Shown here: positions 10,855 through 22,039 of the stretch, one piece after another
Position numbering within the stretch: position 1 is the stretch's first letter
How the letters are laid out: the number at the start of each line of letters is the position of its first letter
NCBI RefSeq assembly: GCF_000143415.4
Contig: NW_003314398.1
Location: 1 to 64,000, forward strand
Length of the DNA stretch: 64,000 nucleotides
Source of the DNA: Selaginella moellendorffii
Lineage: Eukaryota > Streptophyta > Lycopodiopsida > Selaginellales > Selaginellaceae
Reading direction: 5' to 3'
Made by a program: the position numbers and the translations under genes
Notes under the pieces: generated by a model
Told to the model about the DNA's origin: nothing
Database searches by the model: none
Seen by the model: only the letters and a program-made list of their open reading frames with translations

Positions 10855-13800
10855 ATGAGTCTCAGTGAGTACTATTCAATGAGATTGGGCAATTAGTCTC
10901 GTTGCATACGCAGAAATGAAAACGATGATCCGAGTGGGTACACGTTTGGGTGCAAAGGCTTCGCAATCATTCCTTGGGTATGGATTTGGTCACCTTGTTG
11001 TACCATATTCTGTGAGCTTGAGCTTGGGCTCACAAAAGGGATTGAGTTATTCCATTCTCACGAGTTTCAGCTTGGACTTGTGAGTGAGGCACATTAGCAA
11101 CTCAAGGTTACACTTTGAGTTGGCAGGATTAATGTTAGCCTATCAGTGGTTCCATGAGTTGTTCCATGTACCATGGGTGAAAGTGGCAAATAGGCCAGTC
11201 CGTAGCTATTTAGCACGGCACTAGTGGATCCTTCCTAGGCATGGTTACAAGTGGATCAATCAAGACTATAGGGATTAGTCTATTGGTTCAAATAATCATT
11301 GCCGTGCTCTCTCATAAACTTTTCTTGGATTGGACTGAAGGCAGTGCGAAAGCAAGCTTGAGGTTTAGTCAAAGATGAGACCGAAAAGAGAGTTGTCAGG
11401 GACAAAGGATCAAACACGTAAATCATTTTCTCTTGGAGAAATGATTTGCAACGAAGTGTTAATTCATTGCTCGTGTTCACATTATGCAATCAAGAGTCCC
11501 TACCTTGATGCATATTGGAAATGATGGTCTTGTAAGTGGTGAGTTGTGGGATGGATAGCGGTGAAGCGCTAAACCATTTTGTCTAGACTTGCTATTGGAA
11601 GACTTGGGTTACAATGCTCAATTCTTTTCTGGGGAACCTTGCTATTGCTCCTTGAGTAGCTTGGTGTTGGGTTAAGTTTTAAGTTTGGTCGGATAGCGAG
11701 TAGCATGAGCTTGTCTGTGTTGTGAACACAAGTTAATGGTGTTGGATGTTGTAAATCTCTATCGGTGGAGTGTGGTATTTATGTTGCATTTTGTCGAGTT
11801 GAGTTGGCACTTGATATTTCATGTAAACCTTTGAAGTAATAACATTGGCATTACTCATGGTGTTACTCAATTGATGATCAAGTCATTGTGATATTTATAT
11901 TATATCCATGTGATAATGAGTAATGTGTTTATGAAGTTGCTTAGTTAAACAATGATCAACCCCAAAAGTGGTTGATAGTGAAGTTAATCTACTTGCACGA
12001 AGTAGCATTGTAGTAGCTTTGACTAGATTCTCAATGGTGGTTCATTATGCTAAGCTTAAGTTAGGTCCTTGTTCCTTGGTTCCTTGAGGGTTTGACCATA
12101 AGATGTTGGAAAGGGTTGTAGCATTCATTTGCTATAGCTCATTAATTGATCTGTTAACACTTAGAGTAGATTGTTGGATAGAGAAGGTGTGAGGTTGAGG
12201 CATTAACATTACTAGCACTTGTGTTAATGGAAGTGGCATTGTTATTTTAAGTGATGAGGAAGTTTCCTTAGAGCTTGATTTTCCATGTCATTTTTCTTGT
12301 TAGTGTTTTAGCTTCACATTGGATCATGAAGGTGGTTGAAGAAGAGTGTTAGTATAATGTGGATATCCAAAGATGTGGTCTTCATGATCAAGACTTGGAT
12401 GTTCCATTTGCATTTTACGGATGTCAGTGTTGGATGGCGAAAGAATGGGCAAAAAGATGTTCGAGGCTTAAGCATACTATAGATCATGAGAATTTGTGTT
12501 GAGGTGAACCTATGTGAAGTTGTAAGTAGGAGGAAGTTGGTTGAGTCTTGAAAGTTTGCATTCCTAGATTGAAAGTCATTCTTTCTCTAGGATGGAAAAT
12601 TTTCTACAAATTTTCTTAGACTTATCCAATGGCTGATCTGTTGATCACTTTGCTCGAAAACCATTCTGTTTTCGAAAGCCAATACAAACTAGTGAAGGGG
12701 TTGGAGTTGACTTCAGTTGGCTTAGACCTTAGTATGTAGTTTGTATGATGTGGCCCGAAAGGGATGCTGACTTTTGGGGCTAAGGCAATTGAGTTGGATA
12801 GAGTCTGGAGTTGGTATAGAAAAGTAGCTGTTGCACTTTTCTAAGAAAGGTGACCCTTGTGCCTTTCTTCTGTAGCATTATGCTTGGTGGCAGGTTGCAC
12901 TTTGCATTTTGTAAGACTCTATGAGAGTAGTGAGCTCTCACTGATCTTGACTTGGTCTTGGTGGCTTTGCGCCTTGGTTGAGGATGGTGATGTCCAACTT
13001 AGTTGTTTGTAGTTGAGATGTTAGTACCCATACTATAGCTTTGTTTAAATGGAGGTTGTGCACTGATATGAGTCAATCTCATGGTCTTCACTTTAGTTTC
13101 GGCTAAGTGTTGATCATGCATAGCTAGCCTCTTCAAGGCATGCTCAAAGTTAGTGGTTAAGCCATTGCGTGAGCTATATCGCTCCACCACTTGCATTCGA
13201 GTGGTCATTTAGTTCGTGCTTGTTCATGAACCCTTATCTCGACCTGGGGTATTACGTTCATGTTGGACAAGTATATGACTTGATGACATGAGTTTAGTGT
13301 TTAGGTCTTATGAAGGCAAGTTGAAAGGTGATTGTTGGTTGCTTTGCAACTAGTGCTTACTTATAGACTCCGTTGAGGACTATTGACACTTGCTTCACTC
13401 GGTGAAGATTTAGCAGTGGTGGGTTTACTTTACCGGATGGTGTTGCGGAGGATCGTGTTGTTAGACTTACATGGGTTTTCCATGCTGGTCTCTCGACTCT
13501 ACTTCTATCAATATCATTTGGTTGCATTTAGTTCGTGGTGTTGGATTTCATTGAGTCTTGGATGTGGTGATTCACTCCTTGATGAAATGTTATCTGTAAT
13601 TGAGTATTGTTGAAGGATTGGTCTCGGATACTGAGTAAAGTATCTTCGACCTTGGTTAGCTTAGTTGCTAGAAAGTTTTGAGTGGTGATTCACTCTTGTT
13701 TTCTTCTAGCTTTGTTATAGTGTTGATGGCATTGAAGTGATGCCTTGTTATTGATATTATTGATGTTGAGATTCAAGTGAGATAAGATGTTTCTTCTTAG

Positions 13801-15919
13801 GATTGACATTGAGTTTCATTAGTCTTAATGAAGATAGTGCTGATGATTTGGCTATAGCTTTGTGTTATTGGCATTCGTACATTTGCTAGTTAACAACTAT
13901 GTTAATGTTCAAATGAACTGAGTGGCAAGTTTGAGTTAGTTGTGTTCTAAACGAGATTATTTAGTAGGGGTTGAGCTTTAAGCTTTTCCTTGAAAAGTGA
14001 TTTAGTCATGGACTGTGCTAACTCTACAAGTGGAAAAGTTAGTGATCGATATTGGAATATTTGAATCCTTATGGGATTTTAGTTGAAATATATCGATTAT
14101 TGATGATTCTTCTTATGCTTGTTATGAAGTGAGTTACGTCTTGCTATAGATAGATTCATGGAGGATTGTTTAGTGATCACTTGTTGAGCATAGTTTTGTT
14201 ATGCTTAGCTTTTGGATTGATGCAGACATGCTCTTCATTAGCTTTGGCATTATGAAGTTTGGCTTATGGATATGTTGAAGAGAATATTGTGGGTTGCACC
14301 ATGATTTCTTCTTTAGCATTGACGTTATTTCATGTGAGACTCGTGATCATTATTAAGCAAGACTTGGCTATAGACTTCTTCGAGTTTGTGGTTCTTTGAG
14401 TTTTATGCTTATTGTTCCATTTGTTAGAAGTTGTTAGGGAAAGGCATTTTGGCTCATTAGTTTCAATGTTGATGTTGGTTTTTGCATCTAGCAATCATTA
14501 GTGATGATTGACTATCATCTAGGGTAGTTGATTATCCTTATCAAAAGTTTTGCTTGATTATTGTTGGTCTAGAATTATTTGCTATTCTTCGGGATAGTAA
14601 ATTCTTGCTTAACGATGATTTGGCATATCTTTTTGATGGGATAATTGATGATCTTTCATGATAGTTAGTTGTTCTCTTTGATAGCTTTTGGCTTTTCGCA
14701 ATACCACATGTTCTTTATGGTTTGCTTTAGATTGGTCTCTTGGGTTTGAAGCATCCATAGGATGTTGTTGACACTTGCTTAGGCAACTTGAGTTCCTTAG
14801 TGTTGTTGACTGGGATCTATTCGGATTGGGTCGTGTGATAGTTGGCATGACTAAGGGTTTGTTGGTCTTACCTCCTTCATTCTGTTCTGTTGACTATTGC
14901 TCAAGTTAGTTCTGATAGATTGGGATGTTATTTCCTTCATATATATATATCATATCCATGTGATAATGAGCAATGTGGTTATGAAGTTGCTTGGTTAGAC
15001 GATGATCAACCCCAAAGTGGTTGATGGTGACGCTAGTCTACTTACATAAAGTATTTCCTTTGGGTGATACATTCGCGAGCATTGTGCTTGTCAGTCAATG
15101 ATATTTTGTGTTCTTTGAGTTATCTCTAGTAAGTTGTTGGCTTACTATCTGCTATCTTCAGTAGTTAAGTTTCATCATTGAGTTTACTTGATGATATACT
15201 TGCTATTGAATTTTGTTGGATGGTGATTCCTATGTTTACCAATTATAATGATCTTGGTGGTTCTTATACTCTACTACTAGTTTATCGGATGATAACTTAC
15301 TTGGAATACTCTTGTGTTCTAATATAAGATTATTCACTGATAATTAAGACTCTAAGATATCATTGTTTATGTCTTTGATATTGTCCATCTATTGATCTTT
15401 GAATTTTGGGCCAGTATAGGTAGACTGGCTTTGGCACTTTGTGTGCATGGTGAAATCTCTCATCATGGGGTAGCTACTGTCGACTGGTCACATAACCCGC
15501 CTCTTTGTCAATGTTCTTTATTCAGTTGAAAGGGCGTGACCGTGTAAACAACTCTAACTGCTTGTTTACAGTAGTCTATCTAAACCTTACCAATGGGTTT
15601 GGTTTCTTTGCTCATGAGGGTTGGGGCCTCTGGCTTCTCTCTCTATGTCCCTGTGGGTAGGGGCATATCACACTTTTGTAAGCTGGGTGACTCCCAGAGC
15701 AGCAAGGGTGGCTGACTCCGTTGGTCATTTCCTTATCGGCGATGGCCGGAAGGTGTCTGAGCTGGTAGCGCATCCGCGTTAGACAAAGAGATTGCCTCCT
15801 AACTCATTTAAGTTGGTGCATTTCTCACATAGTGTGAATACCGTGAACTTTTTCTGGAGTTGTTTCCTTGGCGGTATTCTAGACTCGAGTGTGCATCGAC
15901 GAGGACGTCGATCTTCCCT

Positions 15920-15931
15920 AGGGGGGGAGAG
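15920..15931 (+). other. Polypurine tract of copy C
   Basis: A followed by seven G and AGAG, directly before the LTR start at 15932. Confidence 0.8.
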
Positions 15932-16549
15932 TGTCGCAAATGTGACTTTGGGTATCAAAAGTTACTTGTCAACTAGTCCTTACGGACACTCTTACCTTAC
16001 TGCCATGATGGCAAGAGGTCGGTATTGCTGGGCCCGTTATCAATCTCCGCCTAAGCTAGTTGAGAAACTGGTCTTCGCATGTGCACTTGACCAGATGGGC
16101 ATAAGGACGGAATTCCTACGTGCTATTTGTCAAGCATACTTGAACTAGTTAGAGAAACTCATTCGTTGACTTGCACTTGCTAGTGTTGGGAACCCCCGCG
16201 ATATTGAGATTGGTCCCTCAATATTGCTAGATAATAGTTTACCGTGTTTGCCAAACACCCTTGCTATTATGCCCTTTGTGTTAGTCTCAATTCAGTCCCA
16301 AAAGCTATGCCAGATTTGCTCATTTGGCATATCTACAGAATGTAGAGATCATCCTAAACACAATGGTGTTCATCCCGTGTCCAAATTCGCAATCTTGGGA
16401 CATTCCATATTTAGTAAGTTTCGAGCTTGTCCCAGAGACTAACTCCTGATACTAAGGGAAGCTTGGGGTGAAAGCCCAAAGCGTGTGTTCCTCAGGGGGG
16501 GGGGGGGGGGCTGTGGGGGGTTCCAAATGTATAGTAGGGATAGTGGGTA
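15932..16549 (+). repeat. 3' LTR of copy C, truncated
   Basis: First ~618 bp of the LTR. It includes an expanded G tract (about 16 G at 16,495-16,510) and stops at tagtgggta, where an intact LTR continues with ggtcgggcatgg. A second LTR starts at once at 16550. Confidence 0.8.
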
Positions 16550-17563
16550 TGTCGCGAATGTGACTTTGGGTATCAAAAGTTACCTGTCGACTAGTCCTTA
16601 CAAACACTTTTACCTTACTGCCACGATGGCAGGAGGTCGGTATTGCTGGACCCGTTATCAATTCCCCACTTGAGCTAGTTGAGAAACTGGTCAATGACCG
16701 TGTACTTAGATCGGATAAACATAAGGTAGGAACCCTATGTGTTTCTTGCTGAGCATACTCGGCCTGGTTTGAGAAACTCCTGTCATTGGCTTGCACTTGC
16801 TAGTATCAAGAACCCCCGCGATATTGAGATTGGTCCCTCAATATCGCTAGATGATAGCTTACCGTGTCTGCCAAACACCCTCGCTATCATGCCCTTTGTG
16901 TTAGTCTCATTTCGGTCCCAAATGCTATTTATGGAAAGTGTCCAAATTTGCTCATTTGGCATATCTACGGAATGTAGAGATTGTCCTGAATACAATAGTG
17001 TTCGTCTCGTGTCCAAATTCGCAATCTAGGGACATTCCATATTTAGTAAGTTTCGAGCTTGTTCCAAAGACTAACTTCTGATACTAAGGGAGGCTTGGGG
17101 TGAAAGCCCAAAGCGTGTGTTCCTCAAGGGGGGGGGGGGGCTGTGGGGGGTTCCAAATGTATAGTAGGGATAGTGGGTAGGTCGGGCATGGCCGACCAAC
17201 CTGAGGCATAGTCTAGCTCCTGCTTGCGTGCCTGTCCTTATTCTGCGTCCGGCTTGGGTCTAAGCCCAAGCTCCATTCCATGCTAGTTGGTGGAGTACCC
17301 ATGTCCTCGCGTTAGGCCACCGGTATGCTGAAATAGCGCCAGACTCCGTTTGGCTCTGTTTTGCGTGCTAGTCCTGGCGTTGGGATGCTGGTTACTCTAG
17401 GACTGTTCCAAGTCGCTCCGGGCTCCTGTCCCTTCGCTCCTTGGGCTTTATGTTCGGGAGTTGCTCCATGGTTCGGTTCCATCACTCTTTGGCTCCATGC
17501 TTGGGAGTTTGGCACCGTTCCTTCGTTCAGTGGCCCAAGGCCCTGGACCTCGGGTTCCTATGG

Positions 17564-17613
17564 ACACGTGGCATGGACACGTGGCATGTGACACGTGGCA
17601 TCTGTCACGTGGC
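17564..17613 (+). promoter_or_regulatory. ABRE/G-box array in LTR of copy D
   Basis: ACACGTGGC at 17564-17572, 17577-17585 and 17591-17599, plus TCACGTGGC at 17605-17613. The spacing differs from copy C, so the array has changed in unit number between LTRs. Confidence 0.6.
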
Positions 17614-17644
17614 ACAAAGAGGGTCTAGGTTCCGCTTCGTGGTG

Positions 17645-17673
17645 TTATCCTATGGTAAATCACCATAGGATAA
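17645..17673 (+). repeat. Hairpin near LTR end of copy D
   Basis: TTATCCTATGGT / ACCATAGGATAA with a 5-base loop, identical arms to those of copy C. Confidence 0.85.
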
Positions 17674-17699
17674 AGGGTCAAAACCACGTGCGCTACATT

Positions 17700-17711
17700 T
17701 GGTATCAGAGC
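17700..17711 (+). other. Primer binding site of copy D
   Basis: TGGTATCAGAGC, a perfect 12-base match to the complement of the initiator-Met tRNA 3' end, two bases after the LTR. Confidence 0.85.
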
Positions 17712-19178
17712 ATGAGTCTCAGCGAGTACTATTCAATGAGATTGGGCAACTAGTCTCGTTGCATACGCAAAGATGAAAACAATGATCCGAGTGGGTACAC
17801 GTTTGGTGCAAAGGGTTCACATTCGTTCCTTGGGTATGGTTTTGGTTACCTTTTGTACCTAATAATGTGAGCTTGCTCTTGGGCTCATAGGATGGATTTG
17901 AGATGCTCCGTTAGCACGAGTTTACGCTTGGGCTCGTGTGTGAGGCACATTAGCAACTCGAGGTTACACTTTGAGTTGGCAGGATTAATGTTAGTCTATC
18001 GTTGGTTCCATGAGTTGTTCCATGTACCGTGGGTGAAAGCAAACCTTCCTTGGGTTTGCTATGAGTGGTAAATAGGCCAGTCCGTAGCTATTTAGCACGG
18101 CACTAGTGGATCCTTCCTAGGCATGGTTACAAGTGGATCAATCAAGACTATAGGGATTAGTCTATTGGTTCAAATAATCATTGCCGTGCTCTCTCATAAA
18201 CTTTTCTTGGATTGGACTGAAGGCAGTGCGAAAGCAAGCTTGAGGTTTGGTTAAAGATGAGACCGAAAAGAGAGTCGTCGGGGACGAAGGATCAAACACG
18301 TAAATCATCTTCTCTTTTTGGAAAGATGATTTGCAACGAGGTGTTAACTCATTGCTCGTGGTCATATTATGCAATCAAGAGTCTCTACCTTGATGCATCT
18401 TGGAAATGATAGTCTTACAAATGGCAAGTTATGGGATGGATAACAGTTTAAGCGTTATACCATTTTGTCTAGACTCGCTATTGGAAAACTTGAGTTACAA
18501 TGCTCAATTCTTTTCCGGGGAACCTTGCTATTGCTCCTTGAGTGGCTTGGTGTTGGATTAGTTTTGAGTTTGGTTGGATAGAGAGTGGCATGAGCTTGTC
18601 TGTGTTGTGAACAAAAGTTAGTGATGTTGGGTGTTGTAAATCTCTATCGGTGGAGTGTGGCATTTATGTTGCATTTTGTCGAATTGAGTTGGCACTTGAT
18701 ACTCACATAAACCTTTGAAGTAATGACATTGGCATTGTTTGTGGTGTTGCTCAATTGATGATCAAGTCATTGTGATTTCTATATCATATCCATGTGATAA
18801 TGAGCAATGTGTTTACGAAGTTGCTTGGTTAAACGATGATAAACCCCAAAGTGGTTGATGGTGATGCTAGTCTACTTACATATAGTAACATTGGAGTAGC
18901 TTCAACTAGATTCTCAATAGTGATCCATTATGCTAAGCTTAAGTTGGTACATTGTTTCCTTGAGGGTTTGCCCATAAAGTGTTGGAAAAGGGTTATATCA
19001 TTCATTTGCTATAACTTGTCAAATGATCCGTTAGCACTTGGAGTAGATCGTCGGATGGAGAAGGTGTGTAGTTGAGGCATTGACATTGCTAGCACTTGTG
19101 CTAGTGGAGATGATATTGTTATTTCGAGTGATGAGGAATTTTCCTTGAGCTTGATTTTCCATGTCATTTTTCTTGTTA

Positions 19179-19334
19179 CACTTGAACAAAAGAGGCTAAT
19201 AAAGGGAACTAGCAATATCGACCTCCTGCCATTAAGGAAAGAGTGTCCGTAAGGACTGGCTGGCAGTAAGGAAAGAGTGTCCGTAAGGACTGGCTGGCAG
19301 GTAACTTTCGATACCTGAAGTCACATTCACGACA
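19179..19334 (-). repeat. Inverted LTR 5'-end fragment with 34-bp tandem duplication
   Basis: On the minus strand this begins TGTCGTGAATGTGAC at 19334 and covers the first ~150 bp of the LTR, without a polypurine tract. A 34-bp unit is duplicated head to tail at 19233-19266 and 19267-19300. It joins the copy D internal domain to the decayed element at 19335. Confidence 0.75.
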
Positions 19335-21098
19335 GTAACAAAGTTAGTGGTATTCTAAACGAGATTGTTTAGTAGAGATTGTGTTTTGGCTTTTCCTTGA
19401 AAAGTGATTTAGTCATGCATTCTATTAGCTTTACAAGAGGAAGAGTTAATTTCGATATTGAAATGATTGAATCTTTATTGAATTTAAGTTGAGATATATC
19501 AATCATTGATGATTTTTTCTTATACTTGTTATAAAGTCAATTATGTTTTATTATAAAAGATGGATTTATGGAGGATTGTTTGGAGATTATTTATGAAGTA
19601 TAATTTCATTCTGCTTGGCTTTTGGAATGATGCAAATATACTCTTCATTAGTTTTTGCATTATGAAGTTTAACTTTTGAATGTGCGAAAAAGAATATTGT
19701 GAGTTGTATCATAATTTTTTCTTTAACATTGAAGTTAGTTCATGGAAAGCTTGTGATTATTGTTAAGCAAGACTTGGTTATAAACTTCTTTAAACTTTTA
19801 GTTCTTTGATTTTTTATGTTTATTGTTCTATTTGTTATAAGTTGTTGGAGAAGGCATTTTAGCTCCATCAGTTTCGATGTTGAATAAGTATTTACATCTA
19901 GCAATCATTAATGATGATTGACTATCATCTACAATAATTAATTATCTTTGTCAAAGGTTTTGCAAAATTATTGTGTTAAATGATTTACCATTCTTTATGA
20001 TAGTAAATTATTTATTCAATAATGATTATACATTTCTCTATTAATGGGATGATTGATGATCTTTTATGATCATTAATTATTCTCATTGAAAGCTTTTGGC
20101 TTTCCATATTTTTACATGTTTTTTGTGGTTTGCTCTAGATTGGTCTCTTAGGTTTGAGACATCAGTAAAATGTTGATGATGCTTGATGAAGAAATTTGAA
20201 TTCCTTAATATGGTTAACTAAGATTTATTCAAATGAATGAGTGTTTGTTTACTTTGCAACATTTATTCTGTTTTGTTGATTATTATTAGAGTTGGTTTTG
20301 ATAGATTAAAATGTTATTTCCTTTAGATGATACATTCATAATCATTTTGTTTATTTATTAATGATACTTTGTGTTTTTTTAGTTCTCTTGTATATTTTGT
20401 TTGGCATACTGTTGTAGTTAAGATTTATCATTTCCTTAATGATCTATGTGTTATTAAATTTTATTGGTTGGTTAATCTTGTAATTCTGGTTTATCAAATG
20501 ATAAATTACTTAGAATACTTTTTGTATTCTAATTTAAGCTTTATTCATTAATAATTTAGTCTTTTAGATATCATTATCTCTGACTTTGATATTGTCCATT
20601 TATTAATCTTTGGATTTGGGCTAGTATAAGTAAACTAGTTTCGACACTTCGTGCGCATAGTGAAATCTTTTATCATATTATAGACTGGTCACATCACCTT
20701 ACCTCTTTCTCAATGTTCTTTATTTCTTAAAAAGGGGTGTAAATAACTCTAATTGCCTATTTAGAGTAGTTTATCTATTTGGTTTATTTGCTCATAAGGG
20801 TTAAGGCCTCTAGCTTCTCTCTCTATGTCATATATAAGTAGGGGTATATCATCTTTTGTAAGTTGAGTGACACTCAGAGCAATAAGGGTGGCTAACTCTA
20901 TTAGTCAATTCTTTGTTAGTGATAATTAGAAAGTGTTTAAATTGTACTGCATTTATGTTAAATAGAGAGTTGCCCCTTAACTCATTTAAGTTGGTGCATT
21001 TCTTACAAAGCATGAATACTATAAACTTTTTTTTGGAGTTGTTTTTTTGGTGGTATTCTAAACTCAAGTGTGTATTGACGAAGACATCAATCTTCTTT

Positions 21099-21111
21099 AA
21101 GGGGGGGAGAG
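21099..21111 (+). other. Polypurine tract of copy E
   Basis: AA, seven G and AGAG precede the LTR start at 21112. The tract is preserved although its surroundings have decayed. Confidence 0.7.
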
Positions 21112-21714
21112 TGTCACAACTTTAATTGCAAATATTGAAAGTTACATGTTAACAAGTTATTTAAGATATTCTTTCCTTACTGCTACAATGGTAGGAAGTC
21201 AATATTGTTAAACCCTTTATCAATCCCTTTTATTCAAGTGTTAATAAACTTAATTTAGCATCTATACTTAGCCGGATGAGCATAAAAAAAGAATTCTTAA
21301 GTGTCTATTTAGCCAAACATTTAGCCCAGTTTGTTAATTCTCTTTTGCTTTATTTTGCATTAGCTTAACAAAAGTCCCCACGATATTGAGTTTGGCCCCT
21401 TAATGCTCATTAAGTGATAAATTACCATATCTGCCAAACATTATGCCCAATGCTCTTTATATTTCCAGATTCATAATCTAGCACCATTCTATATTTAGTA
21501 AATTTCAAGCTTATCCTAGAGATTAACTCTTGGTACTAATTAGATATGGCCAATAAAGTATAGTCTAGCTCTCACTCTCACTCCATTCCTTCATTTGGTG
21601 ATCCAAAGCCTTGAAACTTAGGTTCTACTCCTTAGACACATGCTATATAGAAAGTTTAAGTTCCATTTCATGGTTATCCTAATAGAATAAAAAGTGAAAA
21701 CTATGTATGCTACA
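21112..21714 (+). repeat. 3' LTR of copy E (shortened)
   Basis: LTR with TGT...ACA ends but only ~603 bp. Central parts, including the G tract and ABRE boxes, are deleted. No target-site duplication is recognisable at the ends. Confidence 0.65.
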
Positions 21715-22039
21715 AGATTATCAATTCTTATTGTAGCTGCTAGACAATAGGGTATTGTTTTAGTCAATGCAAAATATAGAAAGGTTAGCCACTCACAATT
21801 TAGTAAGCTTGCATGATAAGTAAGTTTCAAGAATTCAAAGACAAATCTATATAAACAAGTGTATATAGTAGCAGTTTATTTCAAGTTTGTTACATATGGC
21901 TTGGGGAGTTGGGGATCCCCAACCAAGGCACTCCACTCATGCCCTGAGTGCAATGACATCTCTTGGACAATTATCATCAGTCGGCCACGTGCAGATCAGC
22001 AGCTACATGAAATCCATCTCCAAAAGGAAGCTAGAATGG
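21715..22039. other. Spacer between retrotransposon and PPR remnants
   Basis: No gene recognised. The first ~180 bp are AT-rich. From about 21,900 base composition changes to that of the PPR pseudogene field. Confidence 0.5.

Larger units (their letters stand above)
9672..16549 (+). mobile_element. LTR retrotransposon copy C, non-coding (LARD-like)
   Basis: The best-preserved copy: 5' LTR 9672-10840, primer binding site 10843-10854, internal domain 10841-15931, polypurine tract 15920-15931, and truncated 3' LTR 15932-16549. The internal domain is about 5.1 kb, far too long for a TRIM, yet no ORF exceeds about 80 codons on either strand. This fits a large non-autonomous derivative that would need enzymes from a related coding element. 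The 3' LTR is interrupted at 16549 by the start of another LTR. A ~110-bp internal segment recurs out of place at about 14,944-15,052. Confidence 0.8.
16550..17697 (+). repeat. 5' LTR of copy D (full length)
   Basis: 1,148 bp from TGTCGCGAATG to GCGCTACA. It carries the G tract near 17,129, the ABRE array at 17564-17613 and the hairpin at 17645-17673. Confidence 0.85.
16550..19178 (+). mobile_element. LTR retrotransposon copy D, 5' part
   Basis: A full 5' LTR (16550-17697), a perfect primer binding site (17700-17711) and ~1.48 kb of internal domain close to the start of the copy C internal domain. It breaks at 19178 after tcttgtta, where an inverted LTR fragment begins. No coding capacity was seen. 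Confidence 0.75.
19335..21714 (+). mobile_element. Old, AT-shifted copy E with 3' LTR
   Basis: Internal-domain 3' half (19335-21111), polypurine tract and a shortened 3' LTR (21112-21714, TGTCACAAC to ATGCTACA, about 603 bp). Relative to copies C and D, most differences by eye are C to T or G to A, and the segment is clearly more AT-rich. This fits long-term deamination of methylated cytosines in a silenced element. The ABRE array is gone. It is probably an older insertion with copy D sequence joined in front. Confidence 0.7.

Noticed and set aside
11280-11489. A ~70-codon minus-strand ORF similar at 11280-11489 and 18162-18374
   Set aside because: Both lie at the same place in two copies of the same retrotransposon; similarity follows from DNA identity. 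The frame is not kept in copy B and the peptide matches nothing known.
16495-16515. G tracts in the LTRs as G-quadruplex regulators
   Set aside because: G-run length varies freely between copies (about 10 to 16), which looks like slippage; no evidence for a conserved four-run structure.
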